Assembly: GCA_015056305.1 (NCBI GenBank)
Contig: SVGO01000008.1
Span: 1-46,911 of the forward strand
Direction: 5' to 3'
Length of the DNA: 46,911 nucleotides
DNA from: Clostridiales bacterium
GTDB lineage: Bacteria; Bacillota; Clostridia; Christensenellales; Aristaeellaceae
Part shown: positions 22,477 through 31,235 of the stretch, piece by piece
Layout of the letters: each line of letters begins with the position of its first letter
Position numbering within the stretch: position 1 is the stretch's first letter
Notes under the pieces: generated by a model
The model's database searches: none
What the model was told of the DNA's origin: nothing
Seen by the model: only the letters and a program-made list of their open reading frames with translations
Position numbers and translations under genes: made by a program

Positions 22477-22504
22477 CGGATTCCCAACCGGGAATCCGTT
22501 TTTG
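22477..22504 (+). terminator. Terminator after secreted protein B
   Basis: CGGATTCCC/GGGAATCCG (22477-22485 with 22490-22498) with loop AACC is followed by TTTTT. Confidence 0.9.
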
Positions 22505-22527
22505 CGTATACAGGTTTTCTTTAATCC

Positions 22528-22686
22528 GCCGCGAAGCGAAACAGGGAGTCTGAGGGTTCGGATTCTCCGAACTGGGACAGGAGTGAATAACAGCTAAGTA
22601 GGGCTGTCAGAGCTGTCCTGACCGACGAGCATCGAGCGAGGAGAGGAATGTCCCTCAGGCGGGTTTCAGGGCGGCAACCCTGACGT
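22528..22686. repeat. Dispersed palindromic repeat, copy R1 (interrupted)
   Basis: It begins GCCGCGAAGCGAA and ends GGCGGGTTTCAGGGCGGCA, the ends of the family also found at 31236, 31490, 33396, 41000, 41164 and 46832. Unrelated sequence of about 100 bp sits in the middle. It lies between convergent genes. Confidence 0.65.
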
Positions 22687-22695
22687 ATTTCGTCG

Positions 22696-23409
22696 TTACA
22701 CATTGGCCTCGTTTGCCGCTGGCTCAAAATAACCGGCGTACTTGGTGAAGACCAGCGCGCCCATGCGGCGGACGCCGCCGTAGAGATGGCGGCGCATCAG
22801 CGGCTCGATGCCGGCGACGTCGCGTTCGTCGATCAGGCGAAGCATCTCTTCATGGTCGCGCAGAACGTCCTGAACGTTGCTGCCCTCGATGATGTCCAGC
22901 GTGCAGAAGCGCGTGTAGCTGGACTGCGGGCCGCTCAGGCGCTCCCAGAGGAAGAGATTGTTTGTCGCGCGGAACCAGATTTCGTGCATGGACAGATCGA
23001 TATTCAGGAAAACATCGGCAGGGAAGTGCTTGGGATCGGTGAGATATACGCTGCCGACCTCTTTGAGCTGAGAAAAAGCGAAGCGCACGCGCTCGGCGTC
23101 TGCCGGCGTGCAGGTCAGGATGAAATCGCGCAGAACCATGCTTTCCACGGCGACGCGCTCATAGATCAGCTGATTGATGATGTCGTAATTGAGACGCGTG
23201 ACGATACTGCCCTTGCGCGGGAGAATCTGAACCAGGCCGTTTTCCTGCAGGCGCTGAAGCACGCTGCGCACCGGCGTGCGCGAAATGGAGAAGCGCTCGC
23301 ACAGGTAATGCTCGCTGAGCAGATCGCCGGGCTTGTGATCAAAGCGAAGGATCTCCTCGGCAAGCGTCTGGTAGATCTGCTCATGATCGCACATTGTCTG
23401 GACTGTCAT
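22696..23409 (-). CDS. GntR-family (FCD) regulator of the TRAP operon
   Basis: The 237-residue protein has an N-terminal wHTH (IYQTLAEEILRFDHKPGDLLSEHYLCERFSISRTPVRSVLQRLQENGLV) and an all-helical FCD-type effector domain. The latter has likely metal/ligand His residues (SMHEIWFRAT, RDHEEML, MRRHLYGG). FCD regulators sense organic acids. It diverges from the TRAP transporter operon, and palindromes CTTGTATACAAG and TATGTATACAAG lie between them, matching GntR operators. It likely represses the transporter until the substrate is present. Confidence 0.9.
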   Translation of the reverse strand: MTVQTMCDHEQIYQTLAEEILRFDHKPGDLLSEHYLCERFSISRTPVRSVLQRLQENGLVQILPRKGSIVTRLNYDIINQLIYERVAVESMVLRDFILTCTPADAERVRFAFSQLKEVGSVYLTDPKHFPADVFLNIDLSMHEIWFRATNNLFLWERLSGPQSSYTRFCTLDIIEGSNVQDVLRDHEEMLRLIDERDVAGIEPLMRRHLYGGVRRMGALVFTKYAGYFEPAANEANV

Positions 23410-23441
23410 ACTTCTTTCATCCTTAAAAAAGTGATATTTAC

Positions 23442-23470
23442 ATTATAATCCCGCATACCAAGGGTGTCAA
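23442..23470 (-). promoter_or_regulatory. Promoter of the GntR gene
   Basis: On the minus strand a perfect TTGACA (23470-23465) and TATAAT (23447-23442) are separated by 17 bp. Confidence 0.85.
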
Positions 23471-23506
23471 TACGATTTGCGCCGACTTTCGGAACAGAAA
23501 TGTCAA

Positions 23507-23518
23507 CTTGTATACAAG
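23507..23518. promoter_or_regulatory. GntR operator 1, perfect palindrome
   Basis: CTTGTATACAAG is a perfect 12-bp palindrome 37 bp upstream of the GntR -35 box. TTGTATACAA is a known operator type of FCD regulators. Confidence 0.7.
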
Positions 23519-23654
23519 ATGAAATGCCGGCTGTATGTCAAGCGGGAAGCGCAGACTTTTGCTAGGCGCGGGAAAATAGAGGATTGGCATTGTGCAAGAT
23601 GTCGAGAGAATCGGATAAGCGCGTAAAAAACTCATCATAAGATATTGTAATTCA

Positions 23655-23684
23655 TTGGCAGGTGTGATAGTATATGTATACAAG
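23655..23684 (+). promoter_or_regulatory. TRAP operon promoter with GntR operator 2
   Basis: TTGGCA (23655-23660) and TATACA (23677-23682) are separated by 16 bp. The operator half-palindrome TATGTATACAAG (23673-23684) covers the -10, so binding would repress. Confidence 0.7.
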
Positions 23685-23734
23685 ATGGGTGCGCGTGGTC
23701 GCGCCGTCAGAAAAACTATGGGAGGTACTCCAAA

Positions 23735-24757
23735 ATGAAGAAGTTCTTTGCTCTCCTTCTCGTCGCGATCCTCGCGCTTTCCTGCGTGAGCGCTCTGGCT
23801 GAGGATCAGTTCGCGGCTCTGGGCGATTACACCATGATCGTTGGTCATGCCCAGCCGGAAAGCAACCCGCGCTACATCTCCATGGAGAAGTTCGCGGCCG
23901 ACGTCGCTGAGAAGACCAACGGCCACGTGACCGTCGAAGTCTTCGGCAATGGCCAGCTGGGCACCGAAAAGGAAATGCTCGAGCAGGTCGTTCAGGGCGT
24001 GACCCAGGGCATGCGCGGCGGTCAGTATGACTTCAGCCCGCGTCTGCTGATGTTCACCCTGCCGTTCCTGGCCAACAACCGCGCCGAGGTCACCGCGCTG
24101 CTGCAGAGCGACCTGGCCAAGAAGGTTTCCGCCGAGGCCGCTGAGACCACCGGCACCGTCATCATCAACCTGTGCGACGCTGGCGGCTTCCGTCAGTTCT
24201 CCAACAACACCCGTCCGCTGACCAAGCCGGAGGATCTTGCCGGCCTGAAGATGCGCACCAACGGCATGAAGACCATCGACCTGACCTTCCAGGCCATGGG
24301 CGCCAACACCGTGTCCGTTCCGTACGCCGATCTGTACATGGGTCTGAAGACCTCCATCGCCGATGGCCAGGAGAATCCGTGGGTCAACGTCGAGGGCATG
24401 AAGTTCTATGAGGTCCAGAAGTACTTCACCGAGGTCAACTATCAGTTCCATCCGGATCCGTTCTATGTCAACGCCGAGTGGTGGAACAGCCTGCCGGCCG
24501 AGTTCCAGGCCATCCTGACCGAGTGCGCGACCGAGATGGGCGAGTACAACGATCAGCTGATCGACGAGAACTCTGACGCTGCCAAGCAGGTCGTCGTCGA
24601 CGCCGGCTGCGAAGTCTACGTCCCGACCGCCGAAGAGCTCGCTGCCTTCCAGGCCGCCTGCCAGCCGGTGTACAGCCAGGTCGTGACCGAGGGCATCTGC
24701 ACCCAGGACGAGCTCGACGAGATGCTCGCCATCGTGGCTGCTGTCCGCGGCGAATAA
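23735..24757 (+). CDS. dctP: TRAP transporter solute-binding protein (DctP family)
   Basis: The 340-residue protein has a signal peptide (residues 1-21) and the DctP fold. It contains GHAQPESNPRYISMEKFAADV, F-NGQLGTEKEMLEQV and the specificity region LKMRTNGMKT with the conserved Arg that binds a carboxylate. PYADLYMGLKTSIADGQENPW follows. It delivers an organic acid to the DctQM membrane complex; the substrate cannot be read from sequence. It is the first gene of the operon and has a terminator hairpin after it, which should raise its level relative to the membrane subunits. Confidence 0.95.
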   Translation: MKKFFALLLVAILALSCVSALAEDQFAALGDYTMIVGHAQPESNPRYISMEKFAADVAEKTNGHVTVEVFGNGQLGTEKEMLEQVVQGVTQGMRGGQYDFSPRLLMFTLPFLANNRAEVTALLQSDLAKKVSAEAAETTGTVIINLCDAGGFRQFSNNTRPLTKPEDLAGLKMRTNGMKTIDLTFQAMGANTVSVPYADLYMGLKTSIADGQENPWVNVEGMKFYEVQKYFTEVNYQFHPDPFYVNAEWWNSLPAEFQAILTECATEMGEYNDQLIDENSDAAKQVVVDAGCEVYVPTAEELAAFQAACQPVYSQVVTEGICTQDELDEMLAIVAAVRGE

Positions 24758-24776
24758 TTTCCGAAGCAACCATTAA

Positions 24777-24810
24777 GGCTGGTCGGGGCGCTGGCCCCGG
24801 CCGCCTTTTT
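24777..24810 (+). terminator. Intra-operon terminator between dctP and dctQ
   Basis: A very GC-rich stem (GGCTGGTCGGGG with CCCCGGCCGCC, one bulge) is followed by TTTTT. It should partly terminate transcription, giving excess binding protein. Confidence 0.75.
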
Positions 24811-24846
24811 GATTCTTGAGATCCGTGTTAAGGAGGATTAACACAG

Positions 24847-25356
24847 ATGAACAAACTCAAAAAGCTTGGCGCGACGGTCGAGAAGATCTACATGGGCGTC
24901 GGCGCTGCGGCCATGGGCCTGCTCGCCTTCCTGGTGATCTTTACCGTCATCATGCGCTATTGCTTCTCCCTGAGCTGGAAATCCGTTTCCGAGTTCAACG
25001 TGCTTCTCTTCACCTTCACCACCTTCTGGGGTCTGGGTCTGAACGTGCTCAAGAACGAGCACGTTTCCGTCACGATTCTCTATGACATGCTGAAGCCCGC
25101 CGTCAAGCGCTGGATCAGCGTACTGAACTACATCGTGATGCTGGTCGTGGATATCCTGTTCATCCATTACGGCTGGGCTTATGCGGTCAAGATGGGCAAG
25201 CAGCTGAGCATGGGCATGGAGATTCCGATGTTCTATATGTACGGCCTGATGCCGCTGTGCGGCGTGATCTGCGCGGTGTGCATTGTCATCAAGGCGATTG
25301 AGACCATCTGCGCGCCGGCGTCCGCGTTCGAGAACAAGGACGAGCCCCTGGAGTAA
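24847..25356 (+). CDS. dctQ: TRAP transporter small membrane subunit (DctQ family)
   Basis: The 169-residue protein has four membrane helices and the family's W-S-E-F-x-x-x-L-F motif (SWKSVSEFNVLLFTFTTFWG) in the second. AGGAGGATTAACACAG precedes the ATG. It forms the Na+-dependent permease with DctM, encoded 21 bp downstream. Confidence 0.93.
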   Translation: MNKLKKLGATVEKIYMGVGAAAMGLLAFLVIFTVIMRYCFSLSWKSVSEFNVLLFTFTTFWGLGLNVLKNEHVSVTILYDMLKPAVKRWISVLNYIVMLVVDILFIHYGWAYAVKMGKQLSMGMEIPMFYMYGLMPLCGVICAVCIVIKAIETICAPASAFENKDEPLE

Positions 25357-25377
25357 CCAAACGGAAGGAGAGTAGCT

Positions 25378-26661
25378 ATGGCAATTGTATTTCTGCTCAT
25401 TGGCCTGATCATCTTTGCTGCGATCGGCGTTCCGCTTGCGTTTTCCATCGGTGCGACGTGTATCAGCTATCTGTCTGCGGTGAGGCCGATGTTCCTGTCC
25501 ATGATGCCTCAGCGCATCTGGAACGGCGTATACAGCGAGCTGATGATCGCCATGCCGCTGTTCATGCTCGCCGGCGAACTGATGAACACCGGCGGCATCA
25601 CCAAGCGCATCATCAATTTCTGCATGGAGCTGCTGCGCCCGATCCGCGGCGGCCTGGGCGAGGTCAATATCGTCGCCTCCATGATCTTCGGCGGCATCTC
25701 CGGTTCTTCCGTCGCCGACACCTCCGCGCTGGGCTCCATCCTGATCCCGGCGATGGAGAAGGAGGGCTATCCGCCGGATGCCTCTGCGGGCATCACCGTC
25801 GCCTCCTCCACCATGGGTATGATCATCCCGCCGTCCACCCCGATGGTCGTCTATGCGATGATTTCCGGCGCGTCCATCGGCGCGCTGTTCATGGCCGGCG
25901 CCGTGCCGGGCATCCTCATTGGCCTGACGCAGCTGGTGTTGGTCTACGTGATCAGCCATCGCAAGGGCTGGCATCCGGCGAAGACCAACTTCAGCGCCAA
26001 GCGCTTCTGGAAGGCCATCTTCTCCGGCATTCCGGCGCTGCTGATGCCGCTGTTCATCATCGTGTGCGTGTCCTTTGGCATCTGCACCGCGTCCGAAAGC
26101 GCCGGCGTTGCCGTGCTCTATTCCATGCTCGTCGGCTTCTTTATCTATAAGGAGCTGACCTGGAAGGACGTCTGGAATGCGCTGAAGAAGACCCTCATCT
26201 CCTCTTCCAGCGTCATGATCATCATCGGCTTCTCCTCCATCTTCACCTGGGTGCTCACCATCCAGAAGGTGCCGGATCTGGTCGCCAATTTCTTCATGAG
26301 CATGAATATCCCCGCCTGGGGCATCGCGCTAATGTTCGACGTGCTGATCCTGATCATCGGTACGTTCATTGACGTCAGCCCGGCGATCCTGATGCTCACC
26401 CCGATCATGCTGCCGGTCATGCAGAGCTATGGCTTCACCGCGCTGCAGTTCGGTGCGATGCTGATCACGGGTCTTGCCATCGGCCTGGTCACCCCGCCGG
26501 TGGGCATGTGCCTGAATGCCTGCAACAAGATCAACCGCATGCCGATCATTGGCATATTCAAGGGCGCGCTGCCGTTTATCACGTGCAATGTGATCGTCCT
26601 GATCGCCATCAGCATCTTCCCGGCACTGACCACCTGGCTGCCGATGATTCTGGGCTATTGA
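25378..26661 (+). CDS. dctM: TRAP transporter large membrane subunit (DctM family)
   Basis: The 427-residue protein has about a dozen hydrophobic segments and the DctM motifs MFGGISGSSVADTSALGSILIP, PPSTPMVVYAMISGASIGALF, and VTPPVGMCLNA near the C terminus. It is the ion-coupled translocation subunit. GGAAGGAGA precedes the ATG. A strong terminator closes the operon. Confidence 0.95.
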   Translation: MAIVFLLIGLIIFAAIGVPLAFSIGATCISYLSAVRPMFLSMMPQRIWNGVYSELMIAMPLFMLAGELMNTGGITKRIINFCMELLRPIRGGLGEVNIVASMIFGGISGSSVADTSALGSILIPAMEKEGYPPDASAGITVASSTMGMIIPPSTPMVVYAMISGASIGALFMAGAVPGILIGLTQLVLVYVISHRKGWHPAKTNFSAKRFWKAIFSGIPALLMPLFIIVCVSFGICTASESAGVAVLYSMLVGFFIYKELTWKDVWNALKKTLISSSSVMIIIGFSSIFTWVLTIQKVPDLVANFFMSMNIPAWGIALMFDVLILIIGTFIDVSPAILMLTPIMLPVMQSYGFTALQFGAMLITGLAIGLVTPPVGMCLNACNKINRMPIIGIFKGALPFITCNVIVLIAISIFPALTTWLPMILGY

Positions 26662-26680
26662 TTCTTTTGATTCCCGCAAA

Positions 26681-26709
26681 AAACCCGCTGCTTAAATGCA
26701 GCGGGTTTT
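26681..26709. terminator. Bidirectional terminator between dctM and next gene
   Basis: AAACCCGCTGC/GCAGCGGGTTT (26681-26691 with 26698-26708) has T on both strands and lies between convergent genes. Confidence 0.9.
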
Positions 26710-26728
26710 CTCATGTGATGGTAATTTA

Positions 26729-28384
26729 TCAGGCGGCGGGAGGCGCTGCGCGCTTCATCAGTTCAGGCGGGAGCATCTCAGAAAGCCGGGTCAGCGTCTC
26801 TTCGATCGCGGTTATGGCGCGATTCGCCAATGCCGAAAGCTCCTCCTGCGAGGCGGTTTCCAGCGCAAGATCGGTTACGGTGCTCAGATCCGGCGAATAC
26901 TGAGCAGTGTAGATCGAGCAGCTTTCCATGTATTCCTCAACGCCCAGCGCCGGCGCACTGTAGAACGAGCTGAGGCTGGCCATCGGGCCGTCTTCGCCGG
27001 TTTCCGTGAGGGAATAGGCTTCAAACGCCATCGGAATCTGCTGATCGTCCATGGCGATTTCCACGGCGCCGACCACAGCGGATTCCTCACCGCCCGCAGC
27101 GGTTTCGCTCTGAACGACGTCAGCGGAGATCATTGCGGAGAGAAGGCTCTCGTCATCCTGCGCGGCAAAAGCCATGGCATATTGTCCACCGACGCCGCGC
27201 AGTCCCTCCTCGCTTATGATGGGACTGCTGCCCAGATAGAGCTCCATGTCCAGCAGACTCTCGCCGTCGGCGATAAAATTCATATACAGCTGCAGCACAA
27301 CGTCCTTGCTCTGGGTATCGGAGGTGAGCATCGCCATGCTGAGGCCATCCATTGCATCGGCGTCAGGGGTGAGCGTGAGCAGATCGATGGTGAATACAGT
27401 CAGACTTTCGTCCTCGGCGTATGGCGTCGAGACAATATTGAAGACCGCCGCGCCGCCGGCAGTGTCTTCGCGCACGGCATTCAGATAGACGAAGTCTTCG
27501 TTTTCGTCCATGCCTATGTAGAGATACAGCGGCATGGTTTCATCGGTCATGCCGGCGGCAGTCTCGCGGATGGACTGGCACAGCTGTGCGGTGGTGACAG
27601 GCTCGTCGATCTGAGCGAGCACGGCGTTCAGGAGCACGCAGAGGGTTGCATCCTGTTCAAGCTGATCGGCGAGCGCAGCGGCCAGATCGCCCAACGCCTT
27701 CTGCGTGACCATGATGCCGACTTCCGTCGCAGTGGCAGGGAAATCACCCTCCTCGGGGACATCCGTGCGCACATCCATGGGCAGCGCCGCGAGGTGGCTG
27801 AGGATCGTTTCGCCATAGGGAGCGGCAATCTGCGCGGCGGCGTCAAACAGGGCGGCAGACTGAGCGGCCAGCAGGGTGATTGCAGCATTCCAGTCCACGT
27901 CGCGCAGGCTCAGAATCTGCGCGATTTGCGCGTCATCTGCGCCGGTGAGGGCGAGCAGCGTTTCCCATTTGGCGGTGAAGCGTTCGTTGGGAATTGCGCC
28001 GCTCATGATGGCGACGCCGTCGTGCGTGATCTCCGCCAGAAGATCCAGGCCAGCCTGCTCATCGCCGGAAACATATCCGGCAGCGAGCAAGGCGCGCACG
28101 CCGTCCTCAGTTTTACCAAGACCGACGGTAAAGACGGCATTCTCCAGCGCTTCGCCCAGCGCGCTCATCGCGGCTGCGTCCTCACCAAAGATGCGGGCGG
28201 CGTTTTCGTTGGTCTTCAGGCTATAATACATGTCCATCAGGACCATGTCGCCCTGGGCGTATGCCTGGGAGAACAGTGCCTGAGTCTTGCTGCCGGGTAC
28301 ATAAGGCGCGGCGTCCTCGGCCTTGGCGGCAGGCAGGAGGAGAAGGAGCATGAACGCGAAAAGGGGAATCAGTTTTTTCAGCAT
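26729..28384 (-). CDS. Large secreted protein of unknown function
   Basis: The 551-residue protein has a clear signal peptide (MLKKLIPLFAFMLLLLLPAAKA) and no later membrane segment or anchor motif. The first 270 residues are helical and Ala/Leu-rich, and the rest looks beta-rich (LYLYIGMDENEDFVYLNAVRED, LQLYMNFIADGESLLDMELYLG). I recognise no family. It is monocistronic and minus-strand, and its promoter region abuts the PadR operator region. The pI is likely acidic. Confidence 0.75.
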   Translation of the reverse strand: MLKKLIPLFAFMLLLLLPAAKAEDAAPYVPGSKTQALFSQAYAQGDMVLMDMYYSLKTNENAARIFGEDAAAMSALGEALENAVFTVGLGKTEDGVRALLAAGYVSGDEQAGLDLLAEITHDGVAIMSGAIPNERFTAKWETLLALTGADDAQIAQILSLRDVDWNAAITLLAAQSAALFDAAAQIAAPYGETILSHLAALPMDVRTDVPEEGDFPATATEVGIMVTQKALGDLAAALADQLEQDATLCVLLNAVLAQIDEPVTTAQLCQSIRETAAGMTDETMPLYLYIGMDENEDFVYLNAVREDTAGGAAVFNIVSTPYAEDESLTVFTIDLLTLTPDADAMDGLSMAMLTSDTQSKDVVLQLYMNFIADGESLLDMELYLGSSPIISEEGLRGVGGQYAMAFAAQDDESLLSAMISADVVQSETAAGGEESAVVGAVEIAMDDQQIPMAFEAYSLTETGEDGPMASLSSFYSAPALGVEEYMESCSIYTAQYSPDLSTVTDLALETASQEELSALANRAITAIEETLTRLSEMLPPELMKRAAPPAA

Positions 28385-28470
28385 GGCGCATCCTCCCTTA
28401 TGTGGTGTTTTCTACATCCATTATATAGATGAGGATGCTGGCCGTCAATGCTGCGGCATCAAAAGGAGAT

Positions 28471-28524
28471 ATGTATCTTTCGTTGCGGAGATACATTGAC
28501 AGATGAGGTATATTGTGATAAACT
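28471..28524 (+). promoter_or_regulatory. PadR operator and promoter
   Basis: A perfect inverted repeat ATGTATCT-10 nt-AGATACAT (28471-28478 with 28489-28496) touches a perfect TTGACA (28496-28501), followed after 17 bp by TAAACT (28519-28524). ATGT/ACAT palindromes with about 8-10 nt between them are the known site type for PadR-family repressors, so autoregulation is likely. Confidence 0.75.
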
Positions 28525-28546
28525 GTATATCGTCGGAGGTGATGAA

Positions 28547-28885
28547 ATGCTGAATGCATCGGATATCCTTCGCGGCTATACGGATACGATCATCCTTGCG
28601 CAGCTGGCAAAAGAGGACAGCTACGGTTATGTGATCAGCAAGAACGTGCAGGAGATCTCCCGGGGGGAGCTGCAGCTGAAGGAAGCGACCCTGTACACAA
28701 CGTTCCGGAGGCTGGAAAGCGCGGGCATGATTGAGTCGTATTGGGGCGATGAACACGCGGGCGCGCGCAGGCGGTATTACCACCTGACGGATGAGGGCCG
28801 CAGACTGTATGAAGAGAATCAGGAGGATTGGCGCAGGTATCGCGCCGTGATCTCTGAATTGTTTGGAATGGAGGATCGCGGATGA
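28547..28885 (+). CDS. PadR-family transcriptional regulator
   Basis: The 112-residue protein has the PadR winged helix (ILRGYTDTIILAQLAKEDSYGYVISKNVQEIS through KEATLYTTFRRLESAGMIESYW) and the wing RRRYYHLTDEGRRLYEE, followed by a dimerisation helix. GGAGGTGA precedes the ATG at 28547. It overlaps the next gene by 4 bp, the standard PadR/DUF1700 pair in Firmicutes, where the regulator controls an envelope-stress-type membrane protein. Confidence 0.93.
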   Translation: MLNASDILRGYTDTIILAQLAKEDSYGYVISKNVQEISRGELQLKEATLYTTFRRLESAGMIESYWGDEHAGARRRYYHLTDEGRRLYEENQEDWRRYRAVISELFGMEDRG

Positions 28886-30780
28886 ACAAGAGAATTCGCA
28901 GCATGATCGACGAGATCTTTTCCGGGATGAAGATGACGGCGGAGAATCTGGCGCTGCGCGACGAGCTGCTTTCCAACGCGCTCTCGCGCTATGAGGACGC
29001 CATGGCCCAGGGCCGCAGCGAGGAGGAGGCGTTCTGCGAGATTGCCGCCTCGCTGGAGGACGTTTACGACCTGCTCGAGGAGATGAACGGTGCGCCCGCG
29101 CAGGAGAGCAAGGCGGCCGAAACCAGGCGGACTGAGGCGCAGCCGGAAGAGAAAATGGAAGAGAAAGAAAAGCGCGAAGCTGCCGCGCCGCAGACCGATC
29201 TGGGCAATGCGCTGAATAAGGCGTTCACGGCGCTGGGCGATTTCTCTCAGGCGATCATGCCGGAGGCGAAGAAGCTCTACGGCCAGATGGACGACGCGAC
29301 CGGCGGCGTGCTGGGCAAGCTGGGCCGTGCGGCGAAGAAGGGCATGCGCGATGCGCAGAAGGCCGCCGGCGAGGCGATCGACAGGCTCTCCAAGGAAAGC
29401 GGCGAGCTGGTGTTCGACTTTGGCGCGAACCGCGAAGCGAAGCCCGAGGAACAGAAAGAGGAGTTCGTCTCCGACTTTTCCGCGGTGACAGAGCCGAAGC
29501 CGGAGGAAGAGAAGCGGGAAGACGGCGAGCTTGTGCTGGATATGGACGCGATCTATGCCGATGCACAGACGGAAACCGGGGAGGAGAAGCAGGCGGCGCA
29601 CATTGCCGCGCTTCGCGATGAGGCGAAGGAGCTTCGCGCGCAGGCGGCGATCAAGGAAGTGACCGGCGATACGGCCGGCGCAGAGGCGCTTTATCTGCAG
29701 GCGGAGGCGCTGGAGATGCAGGCGAATCTGCTGGAACAGACCGGAGAGACCGCGGATCAGCCCGAAGAGGCGCAGCCGGAAGCCGCGCAGGAGCCGGAGG
29801 AGGCCGCCTATGTGCGCGCGGATGGCGAGATCGACGAGGACGCCTTTGCCAAGGCAGTCGACGATCTGGCGCGGGACGCGGAAGAAGTGATCCATCAGGC
29901 GGCGAAGAAGGCGCAGGATGCCATTCACGATGCGGCGGATTACGTCGTGCGCGACGCTGGCGAGCCGGTCAGCGGCATGCAGGGCTTCCCGGCGGCGGGC
30001 CTTCGCAAGGTGGACGTGCAGCTTGACGCGGACGACGTGGAGATCGTGGAGAGCGAGAGCGCGCAGGTAGAGACGCTCTGGGAGGCCAAGAACGTGGACG
30101 GCGAGCCGGTGATCACATATGCTGATCATACGCTGACCATCCGCAGGAAAAACCCGGACGTCTTCAAGACGTTCTTCTCGGTCTTCAAGAAGGAAGGTGG
30201 CAGGATCACGGTACGCGTGCCGCGCGGCTATGCGGCGGATTACGCGATCAGCACGACCTCCGGCGATGTGCATATCCGCGACGTCGACGTGGACGGCGTG
30301 AAGATCTCCACGACCTCCGGCAGCGTACGCGTGGAGCCGGACGCCAAAGGCCGCGCGGAGGATATCGCGGTGACGACGGTCTCCGGGCATGCGACGGTCA
30401 GCGCCTGTGCGGATACGATCGAGGTGACGACGGTTTCCGGCGGGCAGTTCATCTCCTGCGACGCGCACAAGGTGGATGTGAATGTGGTTTCGGGCAAGGT
30501 GCATGTCGAGGGCGCGTGCGACGAATGGGAGGTCAGTTCGGTCTCCGGCGAGGTGGAGCTGCTGTGCACCGTTGCGCCGACGAAGAAAGTGCAGATTTCC
30601 TCGGTGCATGGCGATGTGCGTCTGGCGCTGCCCAGCGAGATCCGCGGCTTTGTCGCGGAGGCGACCGGCGCGCTGGGCTGCGAGATCATCAATGAGTTTG
30701 GTCCGAACCGATACGGCACCTGCGGCCTGCCGATCCGCATGGAAACCATGCACGGCAAGCTGCTCATCACCAGACTGTAA
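28882..30780 (+). CDS. DUF1700-like/DUF4097 envelope-stress-type protein
   Basis: The 632-residue protein has an N-terminal HAAS/DUF1700-type helical domain (about 1-70, with SNALSRYEDAMAQGRSEEEAFCEIAASLEDVYDLL). A long Ala/Glu-rich linker of about 290 residues follows. The C-terminal DUF4097 domain is a beta-helix of short repeats (ISTTSGDVHIRDVDVDGVK, STTSGSVRVE, VTTVSGHATV, VSGKVHVEG). DUF4097 proteins are PadR-associated and probably act as scaffolds at the membrane, but no convincing TM segment is seen here. It is translationally coupled to the PadR gene. The linker is unusually long. Confidence 0.8.
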   Translation: MNKRIRSMIDEIFSGMKMTAENLALRDELLSNALSRYEDAMAQGRSEEEAFCEIAASLEDVYDLLEEMNGAPAQESKAAETRRTEAQPEEKMEEKEKREAAAPQTDLGNALNKAFTALGDFSQAIMPEAKKLYGQMDDATGGVLGKLGRAAKKGMRDAQKAAGEAIDRLSKESGELVFDFGANREAKPEEQKEEFVSDFSAVTEPKPEEEKREDGELVLDMDAIYADAQTETGEEKQAAHIAALRDEAKELRAQAAIKEVTGDTAGAEALYLQAEALEMQANLLEQTGETADQPEEAQPEAAQEPEEAAYVRADGEIDEDAFAKAVDDLARDAEEVIHQAAKKAQDAIHDAADYVVRDAGEPVSGMQGFPAAGLRKVDVQLDADDVEIVESESAQVETLWEAKNVDGEPVITYADHTLTIRRKNPDVFKTFFSVFKKEGGRITVRVPRGYAADYAISTTSGDVHIRDVDVDGVKISTTSGSVRVEPDAKGRAEDIAVTTVSGHATVSACADTIEVTTVSGGQFISCDAHKVDVNVVSGKVHVEGACDEWEVSSVSGEVELLCTVAPTKKVQISSVHGDVRLALPSEIRGFVAEATGALGCEIINEFGPNRYGTCGLPIRMETMHGKLLITRL

Positions 30781-30793
30781 GGAGCAATGAAGC

Positions 30794-30985
30794 ATGGATA
30801 AAGTGAAAGAATACCTGGGCATTCTCTTCGGCGGCAGGCTGATCGTCGAGGGAAGCGGCCGTACGTTCGCCAAGGCGCCGGTGTGGCTGGCCGCGCTCGC
30901 AGCGATTTATAGCGTGCGCCTGGCGTTGGTCACGGCGCTGCTGGTGGTGGCCTTCGGGATGAAGGTCCGCGTGGCGAAGGCGTAA
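30794..30985 (+). CDS. Small DUF4342-like membrane protein 1
   Basis: The 63-residue protein (MDKVKEYLGILFGG-RLIVEG) has a hydrophobic C-terminal half and ends in a basic MKVRVAKA. The pattern of a short polar N terminus, a PxWLAALAAIYxVRLALVTALL segment and a basic end resembles DUF4342, a family found next to PadR/DUF4097 genes. It lies 13 bp after that gene and is in the operon. Confidence 0.65.
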   Translation: MDKVKEYLGILFGGRLIVEGSGRTFAKAPVWLAALAAIYSVRLALVTALLVVAFGMKVRVAKA

Positions 30986-30997
30986 GGAGGGAAGCGT

Positions 30998-31219
30998 ATG
31001 GATTTTGAACAGATCAAGAATAATCTTCTTCGTGCGCTTGGCCAGCTGATGGCGCTGCGGGTGATCGTGACCTCGCCGAGCGAGAAGGTGGCGGATCTGC
31101 CGGCGGTGTATGTGCTGCTGGCGGCGCTGATGGCGCCTGCGGCCCTCGTGGTCGTGCTGGTGCTGGGGCTTGTGACCCGGCACGCGGTGCGCTTTGAAAA
31201 AGACGCGACGAAGATGTAA
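30998..31219 (+). CDS. Small DUF4342-like membrane protein 2
   Basis: This 73-residue paralogue of the previous gene has a polar N terminus (DFEQIKNNLLRALGQLMALRVIV), a single long hydrophobic segment (VYVLLAALMAPAALVVVLVLGLVTR) and a charged end. GGAGGGAAG precedes the ATG. Role unknown; probably an accessory of the same envelope module. Confidence 0.65.
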   Translation: MDFEQIKNNLLRALGQLMALRVIVTSPSEKVADLPAVYVLLAALMAPAALVVVLVLGLVTRHAVRFEKDATKM

Positions 31220-31235
31220 GGAAAAAACCCTTATA

